Part shown: positions 1-5,865 of the stretch, in pieces | Numbering within the stretch: position 1 is the stretch's first letter | How the letters are laid out: the number at the start of each line of letters is the position of its first letter | NCBI GenBank assembly: GCA_009782865.1 | Contig: WRIF01000094.1 | Location: 1 to 6,481 of the forward strand | DNA from: Promicromonosporaceae bacterium | GTDB lineage: Bacteria > Actinomycetota > Actinomycetes > Actinomycetales > Cellulomonadaceae | DNA: 6,481 nucleotides | Direction: 5' to 3' | Notes under the pieces: generated by a model | What the model was told of the DNA's origin: nothing | The model's database searches: none | The model's input: only the letters and a program-made list of their open reading frames with translations | Position numbers and translations under genes: made by a program

Positions 1-174
1 GTTTCGCCTAGGCCGTCGACCTGCACCACCTTTGCGCCCGAAGCGGGCTCCCCTGGCGCCAAATTGACGAAGGGCGCCAGAATCTCCGGCGAACGAACGC
101 CAGGAGGACAATCGCCCTCGCTTGTGAACGTCACCGCCACGCGGTGCGGAAAACCGGTGAAGGGCACGGATCAC
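1..174 (-). CDS. possible partial leftward gene, unknown product
   Basis: On the minus strand a frame opens after a TGA at 177-175 and runs off the left edge without a stop. The first start is GTG at 174, with further GTG codons at 141 and 135. The roughly 57 residues visible (for example EILAPFVNLAPGEP and GAKVVQVDGLGE) have a protein-like mix of acidic, hydrophobic and small residues, and about 70% of third positions are G or C. An AAGGG lies about 13 bases upstream of GTG-174, a poor distance for a ribosome binding site. I do not recognise the product. If real, it would be divergent from the secreted-protein gene at 288. The competing plus-strand frame over 1-219 has similar third-position GC but reads as Ser/Thr/Pro/Arg-rich, so I prefer this one weakly. 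Confidence 0.3.
   Translation of the reverse strand, partial: MIRALHRFSAPRGGDVHKRGRLSSWRSFAGDSGALRQFGARGARFGRKGGAGRRPRRN
53..80. repeat. 8-bp perfect inverted repeat
   Basis: CTGGCGCC at 53-60 is matched by its reverse complement GGCGCCAG at 73-80, with a 12-base AT-richer spacer (61-72) between. There is no T-run after it, so it is not a classical intrinsic terminator. It could be an operator or a hairpin, or it could be chance in GC-rich DNA. It falls inside the possible leftward frame, which weakens a purely regulatory reading. Confidence 0.3.
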
Positions 175-273
175 TCAGTGCCAAGCGCCCTTATCGGCCA
201 ATTTTCCCCCGTGATGTGACAGCATCGCAGCTGTAATTCGCACGGGAAAACCCTCGGCGCGAAATACCCAGCG

Positions 274-278
274 AAAGG
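274..278 (+). promoter_or_regulatory. ribosome binding site of the secreted-protein gene
   Basis: AAAGG ends nine bases before the ATG at 288. This spacing, together with the signal peptide that begins shortly after, supports ATG-288 as the start. No convincing -35/-10 promoter pair was seen in 175-273. Confidence 0.6.
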
Positions 279-287
279 CGAAACACC

Positions 288-1640
288 ATGAGACAGCCCG
301 CCCCCTCCCGGCTGACCCCGCGCCCTTGGCGCCGCCCCCTGACCACCTCTGCGGTGGCCGCCGTGGCCTGCGCCCTCCTGACTCCCGTCGCCCTGGCCCC
401 TTCCGCGCTGGCCGCAGACAACTGGGGCAACGAGTACCTGATCTACAACGGCGCCACCGCCACCACCACCCACGCCCACTTCACCTTCGGCCGCACCGCC
501 GACCAGGTGGTGGCCGGCAGGTGGGGCGGCAGCCAGGGCGACACCCTGGGGTTGCGCCGCGGCAACACCATGTACCTCGACAACCGGCTGGTCGGCGGGT
601 GGGCAGCCATTTCCTTTACCTACGGGCGGGCGGGCGACGAACTGTTTGTCGGCGACTGGAACGGCAATGGCATTGACACCTTCGCCGTCCGTCGCGGCAA
701 CACCATCTACGTCTCCAATCGGCAAACCAGCGGCCACGCCGACTTCACGTTCACCCTGGGGAGCCCGGGCGACCCACTGTATGTTGGTGACTTCAACGGC
801 GACGGCAAGGACACCTTCGCCCTGCGCCGGGGAAACCAGATTTACGTCTCAAACCGGCTAGACGGAACCACCGAACCTCCCTTCACCTTTGGCACGGCAG
901 GCGATGAATACTACGTGGGCGACTGGAACCACAACGGCGTGGACACGTTTGCGACCCGCCGCGGAACCCAGTTCTCCCTGAGCAACCACCCTCGCGGCTC
1001 CACCGTCGACACCGTCTACTCGTTCGGCAGGTCCGGTGACACCTACCTGGTCGGCGACTGGAATGGCAACGGGGCCGACACCTTCTCCATCCGACGAAAC
1101 AACCAGGCCAGCCCGCCGGCCACGGGCGGAGGGGCCACCTGCCCCGGTTCGGTCACCCACCCGCGGAACGCCATCCCCTCCCGAGACACCACCGGCAAGG
1201 TCCAGCACCTAATCAACACGATGTGGCCGTATGCCACCGGCGATCCGCGCCCCGCCAACCCGTCGGTCGCCTGGTTTGGCGGCAGCCCCGAGCCCTCGGC
1301 CGCCTGGGTGTCCTGGATAGCGGACAAGGCGGGCCTCTCCCGGGAGATCGGCAAGTTTGGCGACCCCGTGGAGTGGGCCAACTGGTTCAAGTGCAACGAC
1401 CGCTGGGGCATCACGGCGGTGCCGGGCGCCATCATGTTCTACGACAAGCACGATGACGGCGTCAGCCCCATCGGCAGCATCGACTACGTGGCCATCTGTC
1501 ATGACGCCACCAAGCCGAAGAATGAGCGCGGCGTTGACGGCTGTGGCACCCAGGAGTACGACCGCTACCAGGTCAACCGCCGTTCGCGCGGTCGGCAGGT
1601 GATCGGATACGGGTATCCGTCGTACCTAAACGTCAGGTAG
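288..1640 (+). CDS. secreted FG-GAP-repeat protein with degenerate CHAP-like C-terminal domain
   Basis: This 450-residue protein is predicted to be exported. The N-terminus is Arg-rich, followed by a hydrophobic stretch (about 20-38) and a likely signal-peptidase site after SALA at residue 42. Residues 65-271 hold five FG-GAP/VCBS-like repeats spaced 44-45 residues apart, with the core FTFG..GD...VGDWNGNG.DTF..RRGN. Four carry a full calcium-loop pattern (D123, D168, D212 and D257 each begin one). A short linker (272-284) leads to a C-terminal domain at 285-450. There SAAWVSWIADKAGL (337-350), PGAIMFYD (379-386) and DYVAI (399-403) match the layout of CHAP/NlpC-P60-like amidases. In those families the first motif starts with the nucleophilic Cys and the last carries His (DHVGI). 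Here they are Ser337 and Tyr400, so hydrolase activity is doubtful. Cys285, 369, 404 and 419 could form disulfides. A surface or glycan-binding role is inferred. The gene converges on the membrane-protein gene ending at 1658. Confidence 0.85.
   Translation: MRQPAPSRLTPRPWRRPLTTSAVAAVACALLTPVALAPSALAADNWGNEYLIYNGATATTTHAHFTFGRTADQVVAGRWGGSQGDTLGLRRGNTMYLDNRLVGGWAAISFTYGRAGDELFVGDWNGNGIDTFAVRRGNTIYVSNRQTSGHADFTFTLGSPGDPLYVGDFNGDGKDTFALRRGNQIYVSNRLDGTTEPPFTFGTAGDEYYVGDWNHNGVDTFATRRGTQFSLSNHPRGSTVDTVYSFGRSGDTYLVGDWNGNGADTFSIRRNNQASPPATGGGATCPGSVTHPRNAIPSRDTTGKVQHLINTMWPYATGDPRPANPSVAWFGGSPEPSAAWVSWIADKAGLSREIGKFGDPVEWANWFKCNDRWGITAVPGAIMFYDKHDDGVSPIGSIDYVAICHDATKPKNERGVDGCGTQEYDRYQVNRRSRGRQVIGYGYPSYLNVR
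480..1100 (+). repeat. five in-gene FG-GAP repeats, period about 135 bases
   Basis: The repeats begin at residues 65, 110, 155, 199 and 244 of the secreted protein. Each has an FTFG-like strand, a GD pair, a DxNxNGxD calcium-type loop and an RRGN turn. In repeat 1 the loop reads RWGGSQGD (78-85), so the first three ligand positions are lost. Repeats 2 to 5 keep them. Five repeats suggest a partial or compact beta-propeller-like fold. This last point is inferred from the family. Confidence 0.8.
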
Positions 1641-1645
1641 GCACC

Positions 1646-1673
1646 CCGGCTGAGGCGCTAGTCGCCCAGCCGG
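1646..1673. terminator. GC-rich hairpin over convergent gene ends
   Basis: CCGGCTG (1646-1652) pairs with CAGCCGG (1667-1673), and GGCG (1654-1657) pairs with CGCC (1663-1666). This gives an 11-bp stem with one bulged A (1653) and a five-base loop. It starts six bases after the stop of the secreted-protein gene and its loop contains the TAG stop (1660-1658) of the opposing gene. There is no T-tract on either side, so it is not a textbook intrinsic terminator. Its position suggests a bidirectional terminator or transcript-end stabiliser. Confidence 0.5.
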
Positions 1674-4012
1674 AAGACCGCGAAGTCGCCACTGCTGAAC
1701 ATCAGTTCGGCGTGGTCGGCCAGGGCGGGGTTGCCGGAAGCCAGCCCCAGGTCGGCCAGCAGCCACCCGACGCCGCGGGCGCGCAGCCACTCCAGCGACT
1801 CGGCCGAGGGGTGGGCGAAGGCCGTGTCGTTGGCGACCAGGAAGGCGGGATCCCAGTAGATCCAGCGGTTGAGCTGGAAAGTGGGGGCGAGGCTGGGCGG
1901 GGGGGCAGAGTACGTCCACCCCTCCAGCAGCACCTGCCGCTCGGCCAGGGCCGAGACCCAGAACTGCCGCGCATCACAATGGGCGTCGACCGGGACTCCC
2001 CGCTCGCGGCAGTGGATATTGGTGGCGATCAGGGCGTCGGCAGCGGTGGCGTCGCGCAGCCAGCGGGCCGCCAGGGCGCCATCGGTGGGGATGTGCGAGG
2101 GGAAGTCGTTGACCCGGCCGGTCGCGGGGGTCAGCGGGAGGCGGATGTCGGCGCGGGTCGAGGCCTGCGCGGTGTGTACCAGCCACTCGAAGGACGCGCC
2201 CTGGGCCACCCCGAAGGCGACCAGCAAGGCCAGCGACCAGGCCACCATCACTCGCCGTCGGCGGGCGAACACCCAGATGGCCGTCGCCGCTGCGAGCGCC
2301 ACTGCCAGCACCACAAGCACGGGCGTGACCGTCCGCAGGTAGGTGCGCAGGCCCGCAAAGGCGGCGTGGCGGGGAAATGCAAGGCGGGCGGCTGCGGCCA
2401 CCGTGAAGCCGAGGGTCAGGCTGGCGATCCCCACCAGCAGCGGTCGAGTGATTAGCCACCACCAGCAACGTTGCCGGCGACCGGCAGGCATCTCGCAGCC
2501 GACGAACTGCGACAACTTGGCCGTCCGGCTGGGCGCCAGCTCGATCAGGTCTGCCATCCCGACGGCGGCCAGCGTCCCGAGCAGCGGCCAGGCCCCCCGC
2601 AGGAAGTACAGCTGGGACGCACCGTGGGTGACCCCGAGCATGGTGCCCCCCATCCCCGCCAGGCCCACCCCGGCCAGCAGCCAGACGTCGAGCTCGCGGC
2701 GACGCAGCCCGAGGGCGGCAAAGGCAGAGACCGCACCGAACAGCCACATCCCGACGATCAGCACGAAGGCGGCCGTCCAGAAGGGCTGGGTGGAGGTGTC
2801 GCCCAGGGGGACAAACTGGTTCATGAACCAGAGGGTGTCGCGCCCCCAGTCTATGCGGGTGCCGTGGGCGGCGTTGGCGTCGAAGCCCAGCATGGTGGTC
2901 ATCACGGCGAGGAAGGTGACCAGGGCGATGGCGCCGAGCACGGCTATTCGCCTGGTGGCCCGGGCGCGGACCAGCCATCCGATCACGCAGACCCCGGCCA
3001 GCGCCGCGAGCGTCTTGGCCGGGAAGGTGGCCTTCGAGCCGGCGGCGGCGAAGGTCACCACCGCGAAGGCGAGGGCCGATGGCAGCGTGAGGAGGCGCTC
3101 CCGCAGGAAGATGACCAGCAACAAGATCGCCAGATGGAAGAGCGGCTGCCCCACCGTCTGGGTGAGGCTCCAGAACACGCCCAGGTTGAGCGCCCCGGCG
3201 GTGGAGAACCAGAGGGAGGCGGTGAAGTAGGAGAACACTGCGCCCAGCACCGCCCCGATTCCGGTGCCGGTGAGGCGGTGGGCGATCACCGCGCACAGCA
3301 GGATCGCCAGGATCAACGGGATCACCCAGGCTAGGCGCATGGTGGCGACGGTGAGGTCGATGCCCGTCCAGGCCGCCAGGTCGGCCACGTGCTCGTACGG
3401 GAGCAGCGGGTAGCGGATCTGTACCCCGGCGGTAAACGGGTACTGGTTCGAGCCGCGCAGCACGGCCGAGGCCATGGCCTGATGGAAGGGCAGGTCGCCG
3501 TACAGCAGCGGCGAGTAGAACTGGCCGGGCAGGCCGGGCAGCGGGCGCAGCTCATCGACGCGGAAGCCGTTGTTGGCCACCCACCAGATGAGGGCCAGCG
3601 TGGCGGTGGCGATGCCGCTGGAGGCACGCAGCGAGAGCGGCCCAGGGGCGGTGGTGCGCCAGCACCTGCCCAGCGAGGGCACCGTCAGGAAGGCGATGAT
3701 CACCAGGGCCGCCCACAGGGGCGCCAGGCGCGGCACCCCGGCCATCCCGAGCAGGAAGGTCAGGGTCACCTGCACGGCCAGGCCCAGGGTGGTGCCCGCC
3801 GCCACCTCTTCGAGGAACGAGGCGGGGCGCAGGTTCAGCCAGCGCCAGAGCAGGGTGCCGGGGATCGCCGCCACCAGCAGCCAGTAGAGCCCGTGCAGGG
3901 CAACCGCGCTGAAGGGAACCCCGGACCAGGCCAGGAGGAGCCAGGCGCCGATGGCGGCCGCGAGGGCGGGCAGCCAGCGAACGATCGGCAGCGGGCCGGC
4001 GGTTCCAGGCAT
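1658..4012 (-). CDS. large polytopic membrane protein, GT-C glycosyltransferase-like
   Basis: This protein of 784 residues has roughly 15-17 hydrophobic segments, the first at about 10-29 and the last ending near 607, followed by a soluble C-terminal domain of about 170 residues. A loop after the fifth hydrophobic segment contains YGDLPFH (171-177). An acidic-plus-His loop like this is common in GT-C enzymes that use polyprenyl-phosphate sugars. The C-terminal domain carries ATNIHCRERG (663-672), CDARQFWVSA (679-688) and LLEGW (695-699), which I recall from large uncharacterised actinobacterial membrane proteins of this type. A transferase acting on a cell-envelope glycan outside the membrane is inferred; donor and acceptor are unknown. 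I chose ATG-4012 because GAAGG (4026-4022) lies nine bases upstream. ATG-4021, which overlaps the upstream TGA as ATGA, is an alternative adding three residues (MSK). An ATG at 4144 is possible in frame but would overlap the upstream gene by about 125 bases. Confidence 0.8.
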   Translation of the reverse strand: MPGTAGPLPIVRWLPALAAAIGAWLLLAWSGVPFSAVALHGLYWLLVAAIPGTLLWRWLNLRPASFLEEVAAGTTLGLAVQVTLTFLLGMAGVPRLAPLWAALVIIAFLTVPSLGRCWRTTAPGPLSLRASSGIATATLALIWWVANNGFRVDELRPLPGLPGQFYSPLLYGDLPFHQAMASAVLRGSNQYPFTAGVQIRYPLLPYEHVADLAAWTGIDLTVATMRLAWVIPLILAILLCAVIAHRLTGTGIGAVLGAVFSYFTASLWFSTAGALNLGVFWSLTQTVGQPLFHLAILLLVIFLRERLLTLPSALAFAVVTFAAAGSKATFPAKTLAALAGVCVIGWLVRARATRRIAVLGAIALVTFLAVMTTMLGFDANAAHGTRIDWGRDTLWFMNQFVPLGDTSTQPFWTAAFVLIVGMWLFGAVSAFAALGLRRRELDVWLLAGVGLAGMGGTMLGVTHGASQLYFLRGAWPLLGTLAAVGMADLIELAPSRTAKLSQFVGCEMPAGRRQRCWWWLITRPLLVGIASLTLGFTVAAAARLAFPRHAAFAGLRTYLRTVTPVLVVLAVALAAATAIWVFARRRRVMVAWSLALLVAFGVAQGASFEWLVHTAQASTRADIRLPLTPATGRVNDFPSHIPTDGALAARWLRDATAADALIATNIHCRERGVPVDAHCDARQFWVSALAERQVLLEGWTYSAPPPSLAPTFQLNRWIYWDPAFLVANDTAFAHPSAESLEWLRARGVGWLLADLGLASGNPALADHAELMFSSGDFAVFRLGD

Positions 4013-4017
4013 CTTGC

Positions 4018-5865
4018 TCATCCTTCGAGCGAGGCGGGCAGGGCGTCGGCTCGGCGGCCCACCCAGAAGAAGGCGGTACATAGCACGGCGAAGGCCAGTG
4101 AACCGAGGAGCCAGCTCAGATTCGGCGGAATCGGGGAATGCCACCAGTCGATGCGGTGCTCCAGGCTCAGGTACCTGACCTCGTCACCCGTGATAAAGCG
4201 TCGCATCTGGGTGTGGAGCGCCCAGGAGTGCCCGGCCACCAGCCCCAGGAAGACGAAGGCGGCCTGGGTACGGCTGAGCCTCTCGACCCCACCCCGTAGG
4301 GGGTCCCACAGGGCGGTCATCATGACCACGGCCAGCAGCGGGGTGACGTAGCGGCCCTGGACCTGGTCTCCCACCACCGTGCCAGTGATCTGCAGCATGA
4401 ACAGGGGGATGCCGACGAGTGCCGCCAGGAGGCCGAAGAGGGACAGCGCCTTTTGGCGGTTCATCGCCCGCACGCCGATGAGCAGCATCGCGCCCGCCAA
4501 CACGGTGACGGCCGTGCGCGTCAGCGGCTGCATCGGGGTGTCCCCCCAGTTCAGGTTGCCGGTGATGGCGTCCATGAGCAGGGCGGGCATCATGATCAGG
4601 TTGTTGATCAGGGTGGAGAGGGAGGCCTCCCCTCCCCCGCCCATGCCGCCGGTGACCGCGCCGGTCTGCCCGGCGCTGAGGAAGCCGGCCGCCCCAAGGA
4701 GGAAGGTGAGGGCCGGGGCGATCAGCGTGCGCCGCTCGGACCAGAAGCGATCCCAGTGCAGGAGCACCACCGCTGCGGACACGCCGGCCACGAAGATGCC
4801 CGCATCCCCTCGCGACGAGACGCCCATCAGCGCCCCCACCCCGGCGACGGCGAGCAGCGAGTTGCGCCGCCAGCGCTCCCGCTCCGTCATGTAGCCGTGG
4901 AGGCCGAACCAGGCGGCGGTGACGCCGGTGATCGACCAGCCGGTCGGGTTGATCGAGGCGAGCAGGTAGATGATCATGGGGGCGGCGACGATGAGCCCCC
5001 CGTAGGCCAACAGGCGACGGTTGGCGGCGGTCGAGACGGCCAGCGCCGCCCCGAACACGGCGACGGTGAGCACGGCATTGACCATACGCATGGTGAAGAC
5101 GGTCCCGGTGACGTCCACCTCGGGGTCGCCTACCCCGGTGAACGAGTGCATGAACCGGTAAAAGCCCCGCGGGTAGGAGCCGTAGCGGTCGAAGCGATTG
5201 GTCCAGTAGGGCGGGTTGCCATTCTCGGCCTCCACGATCCCGTCGACGCAGGCCCCAGAGATGTTGGCGTGGAAGGAGAAGCATCCGGCCGCCAGGGCGA
5301 TCTGCCGGGTGAGCAACACCTCGTAGACCCCCGCATCGTTTTGCCGCATCTCGCAGTGCTCGGTGACCGGCAGCGGACACCAAATGGAGCCCATGTGGTA
5401 GTCCTCGTCGGGCGATGAGCCTGGCGGGGAGGCGGTGGCCCAGGCGAGCAGCGCCAGCAGGGCGCGGGCCACCAGGGGGACCGCCGCCTCGGTGTCGGCG
5501 TCCGACTGGAAGACGACGCCGTCCCCCTCGAGCTCCTGCCGCAGGGCCAGGTAGTTCTCCAGGATGCCGTTGTGGACCACCATCACCTGGCCGCAGGCGC
5601 TGAGGTGGGGATGGGTGTTCTTTTCCACGGGCGGGCCGTGGGTGGCCCACCGGGTGTGGCCGATGGCCGTGGCGGCCGAAAGGCCCTCCGGCAGGCGGCG
5701 GACCAGCTCGGCCACGCGGCCCACGGTCCGCAGGCGCCGCAGGCCGCCTTCCGCGGACCAGCCCACGCCCGCGCTGTCGTAGCCGCGGTACTCCAGCTTG
5801 GCCAGGCCCTCGGCCACCAGGGCCGGGGCGCCCGGCCTGCCCGTGACGCCCACGATGCCGCACAT
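4018..5865 (-). CDS. in-frame fusion: truncated GlmS glutaminase domain plus DUF2142-type membrane protein
   Basis: The frame encodes 615 residues. Residues 1-137 match the N-terminus of GlmS: MCGIVG with nucleophile Cys2, LEYRGYDSAG (24-33), GHTRWATHG (69-77), VVHNGILENY (97-106) and SDADTE (121-126). The glutaminase domain normally runs to about 240 residues and is followed by two SIS isomerase domains; here it stops partway and both SIS domains are missing. From about residue 138 the sequence becomes a polytopic membrane protein: a first hydrophobic segment (about 128-145), then SSPDEDYH (150-157), the PDE..H loop typical of DUF2142. A Cys-containing outer loop follows (C163, C171, C195, C206), then about a dozen more hydrophobic segments to residue 602. 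DUF2142 proteins are thought to be GT-C-like and involved in surface glycans (family knowledge; function unproven). No ATG exists for the membrane part alone before residue 158. The only nearby alternative start is GTG-5472, without a well-placed ribosome binding site. The product as drawn is unlikely to have GlmS activity. Confidence 0.7.
   Translation of the reverse strand: MCGIVGVTGRPGAPALVAEGLAKLEYRGYDSAGVGWSAEGGLRRLRTVGRVAELVRRLPEGLSAATAIGHTRWATHGPPVEKNTHPHLSACGQVMVVHNGILENYLALRQELEGDGVVFQSDADTEAAVPLVARALLALLAWATASPPGSSPDEDYHMGSIWCPLPVTEHCEMRQNDAGVYEVLLTRQIALAAGCFSFHANISGACVDGIVEAENGNPPYWTNRFDRYGSYPRGFYRFMHSFTGVGDPEVDVTGTVFTMRMVNAVLTVAVFGAALAVSTAANRRLLAYGGLIVAAPMIIYLLASINPTGWSITGVTAAWFGLHGYMTERERWRRNSLLAVAGVGALMGVSSRGDAGIFVAGVSAAVVLLHWDRFWSERRTLIAPALTFLLGAAGFLSAGQTGAVTGGMGGGGEASLSTLINNLIMMPALLMDAITGNLNWGDTPMQPLTRTAVTVLAGAMLLIGVRAMNRQKALSLFGLLAALVGIPLFMLQITGTVVGDQVQGRYVTPLLAVVMMTALWDPLRGGVERLSRTQAAFVFLGLVAGHSWALHTQMRRFITGDEVRYLSLEHRIDWWHSPIPPNLSWLLGSLAFAVLCTAFFWVGRRADALPASLEG
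4022..4026 (-). promoter_or_regulatory. ribosome binding site deciding the GT-C-like start
   Basis: GAAGG sits directly against ATG-4021 but nine bases before ATG-4012. The spacing favours 4012 as the start codon. It lies inside the last codons of the upstream membrane-protein gene, so translation of the two is likely coupled. Confidence 0.55.
5440..5475 (-). other. glmS/DUF2142 junction
   Basis: Around residues 131-142 (LVARALLALLAW) the sequence passes from GlmS-like (DTEAAVPLVARA) to the first hydrophobic segment of the DUF2142 protein. The DNA here is made of repeated CTG/GCG/GCC triplets, which would give microhomology for a deletion or an assembly overlap. The exact breakpoint cannot be placed because both sides tolerate Ala/Leu. 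Confidence 0.6.
5455..5865 (-). pseudogene. glmS: 5' fragment of glmS (glutaminase domain, truncated)
   Basis: GlmS makes glucosamine-6-phosphate from fructose-6-phosphate and glutamine, the first step toward UDP-GlcNAc and peptidoglycan. This fragment covers the start codon and about 137 of the usual roughly 600 residues. The glutamine-binding and catalytic residues up to the SDADTE motif are all present (Cys2, Arg72, Trp73, Asn99, Gly100, Asp124 counted with Met as 1), so it shows no decay before the break. A clean break in an otherwise intact coding sequence suggests recent deletion or an assembly join rather than old decay. I list it separately from the fused frame so that the glmS identity is not lost. 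Confidence 0.75.

Noticed and set aside
1..219. Plus-strand frame open from the left edge to TGA at 217-219
   Set aside because: Its residues are Ser/Thr/Pro/Arg-rich with no recognisable pattern, and the opposite strand gives a more protein-like translation. It could still be the tail of a gene, but support is too weak.
211..239. Promoter for the secreted-protein gene (GTGATG, 17 bases, TAATTC)
   Set aside because: Each hexamer matches the consensus at only about half the positions. The small inverted repeat ACAGC/GCTGT at 219-234 is too short to support an operator.
1712..3334. Long plus-strand frames opposite the membrane-protein gene
   Set aside because: Their Gly/Arg/Gln/His-rich translations without hydrophobic segments are typical antisense shadows in GC-rich DNA, and the minus-strand frame is clearly coding.
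4022..4144. Extension of the GT-C-like gene to ATG-4144
   Set aside because: It would overlap the upstream membrane-protein gene by about 125 bases and adds an Arg-rich stretch. A well-spaced ribosome binding site favours 4012.
3389..5418. Long plus-strand frames opposite the two membrane-protein genes
   Set aside because: They have the same low-complexity Gly/Gln/Arg/His composition and no domain pattern, and they cross the boundaries of the genes on the other strand.
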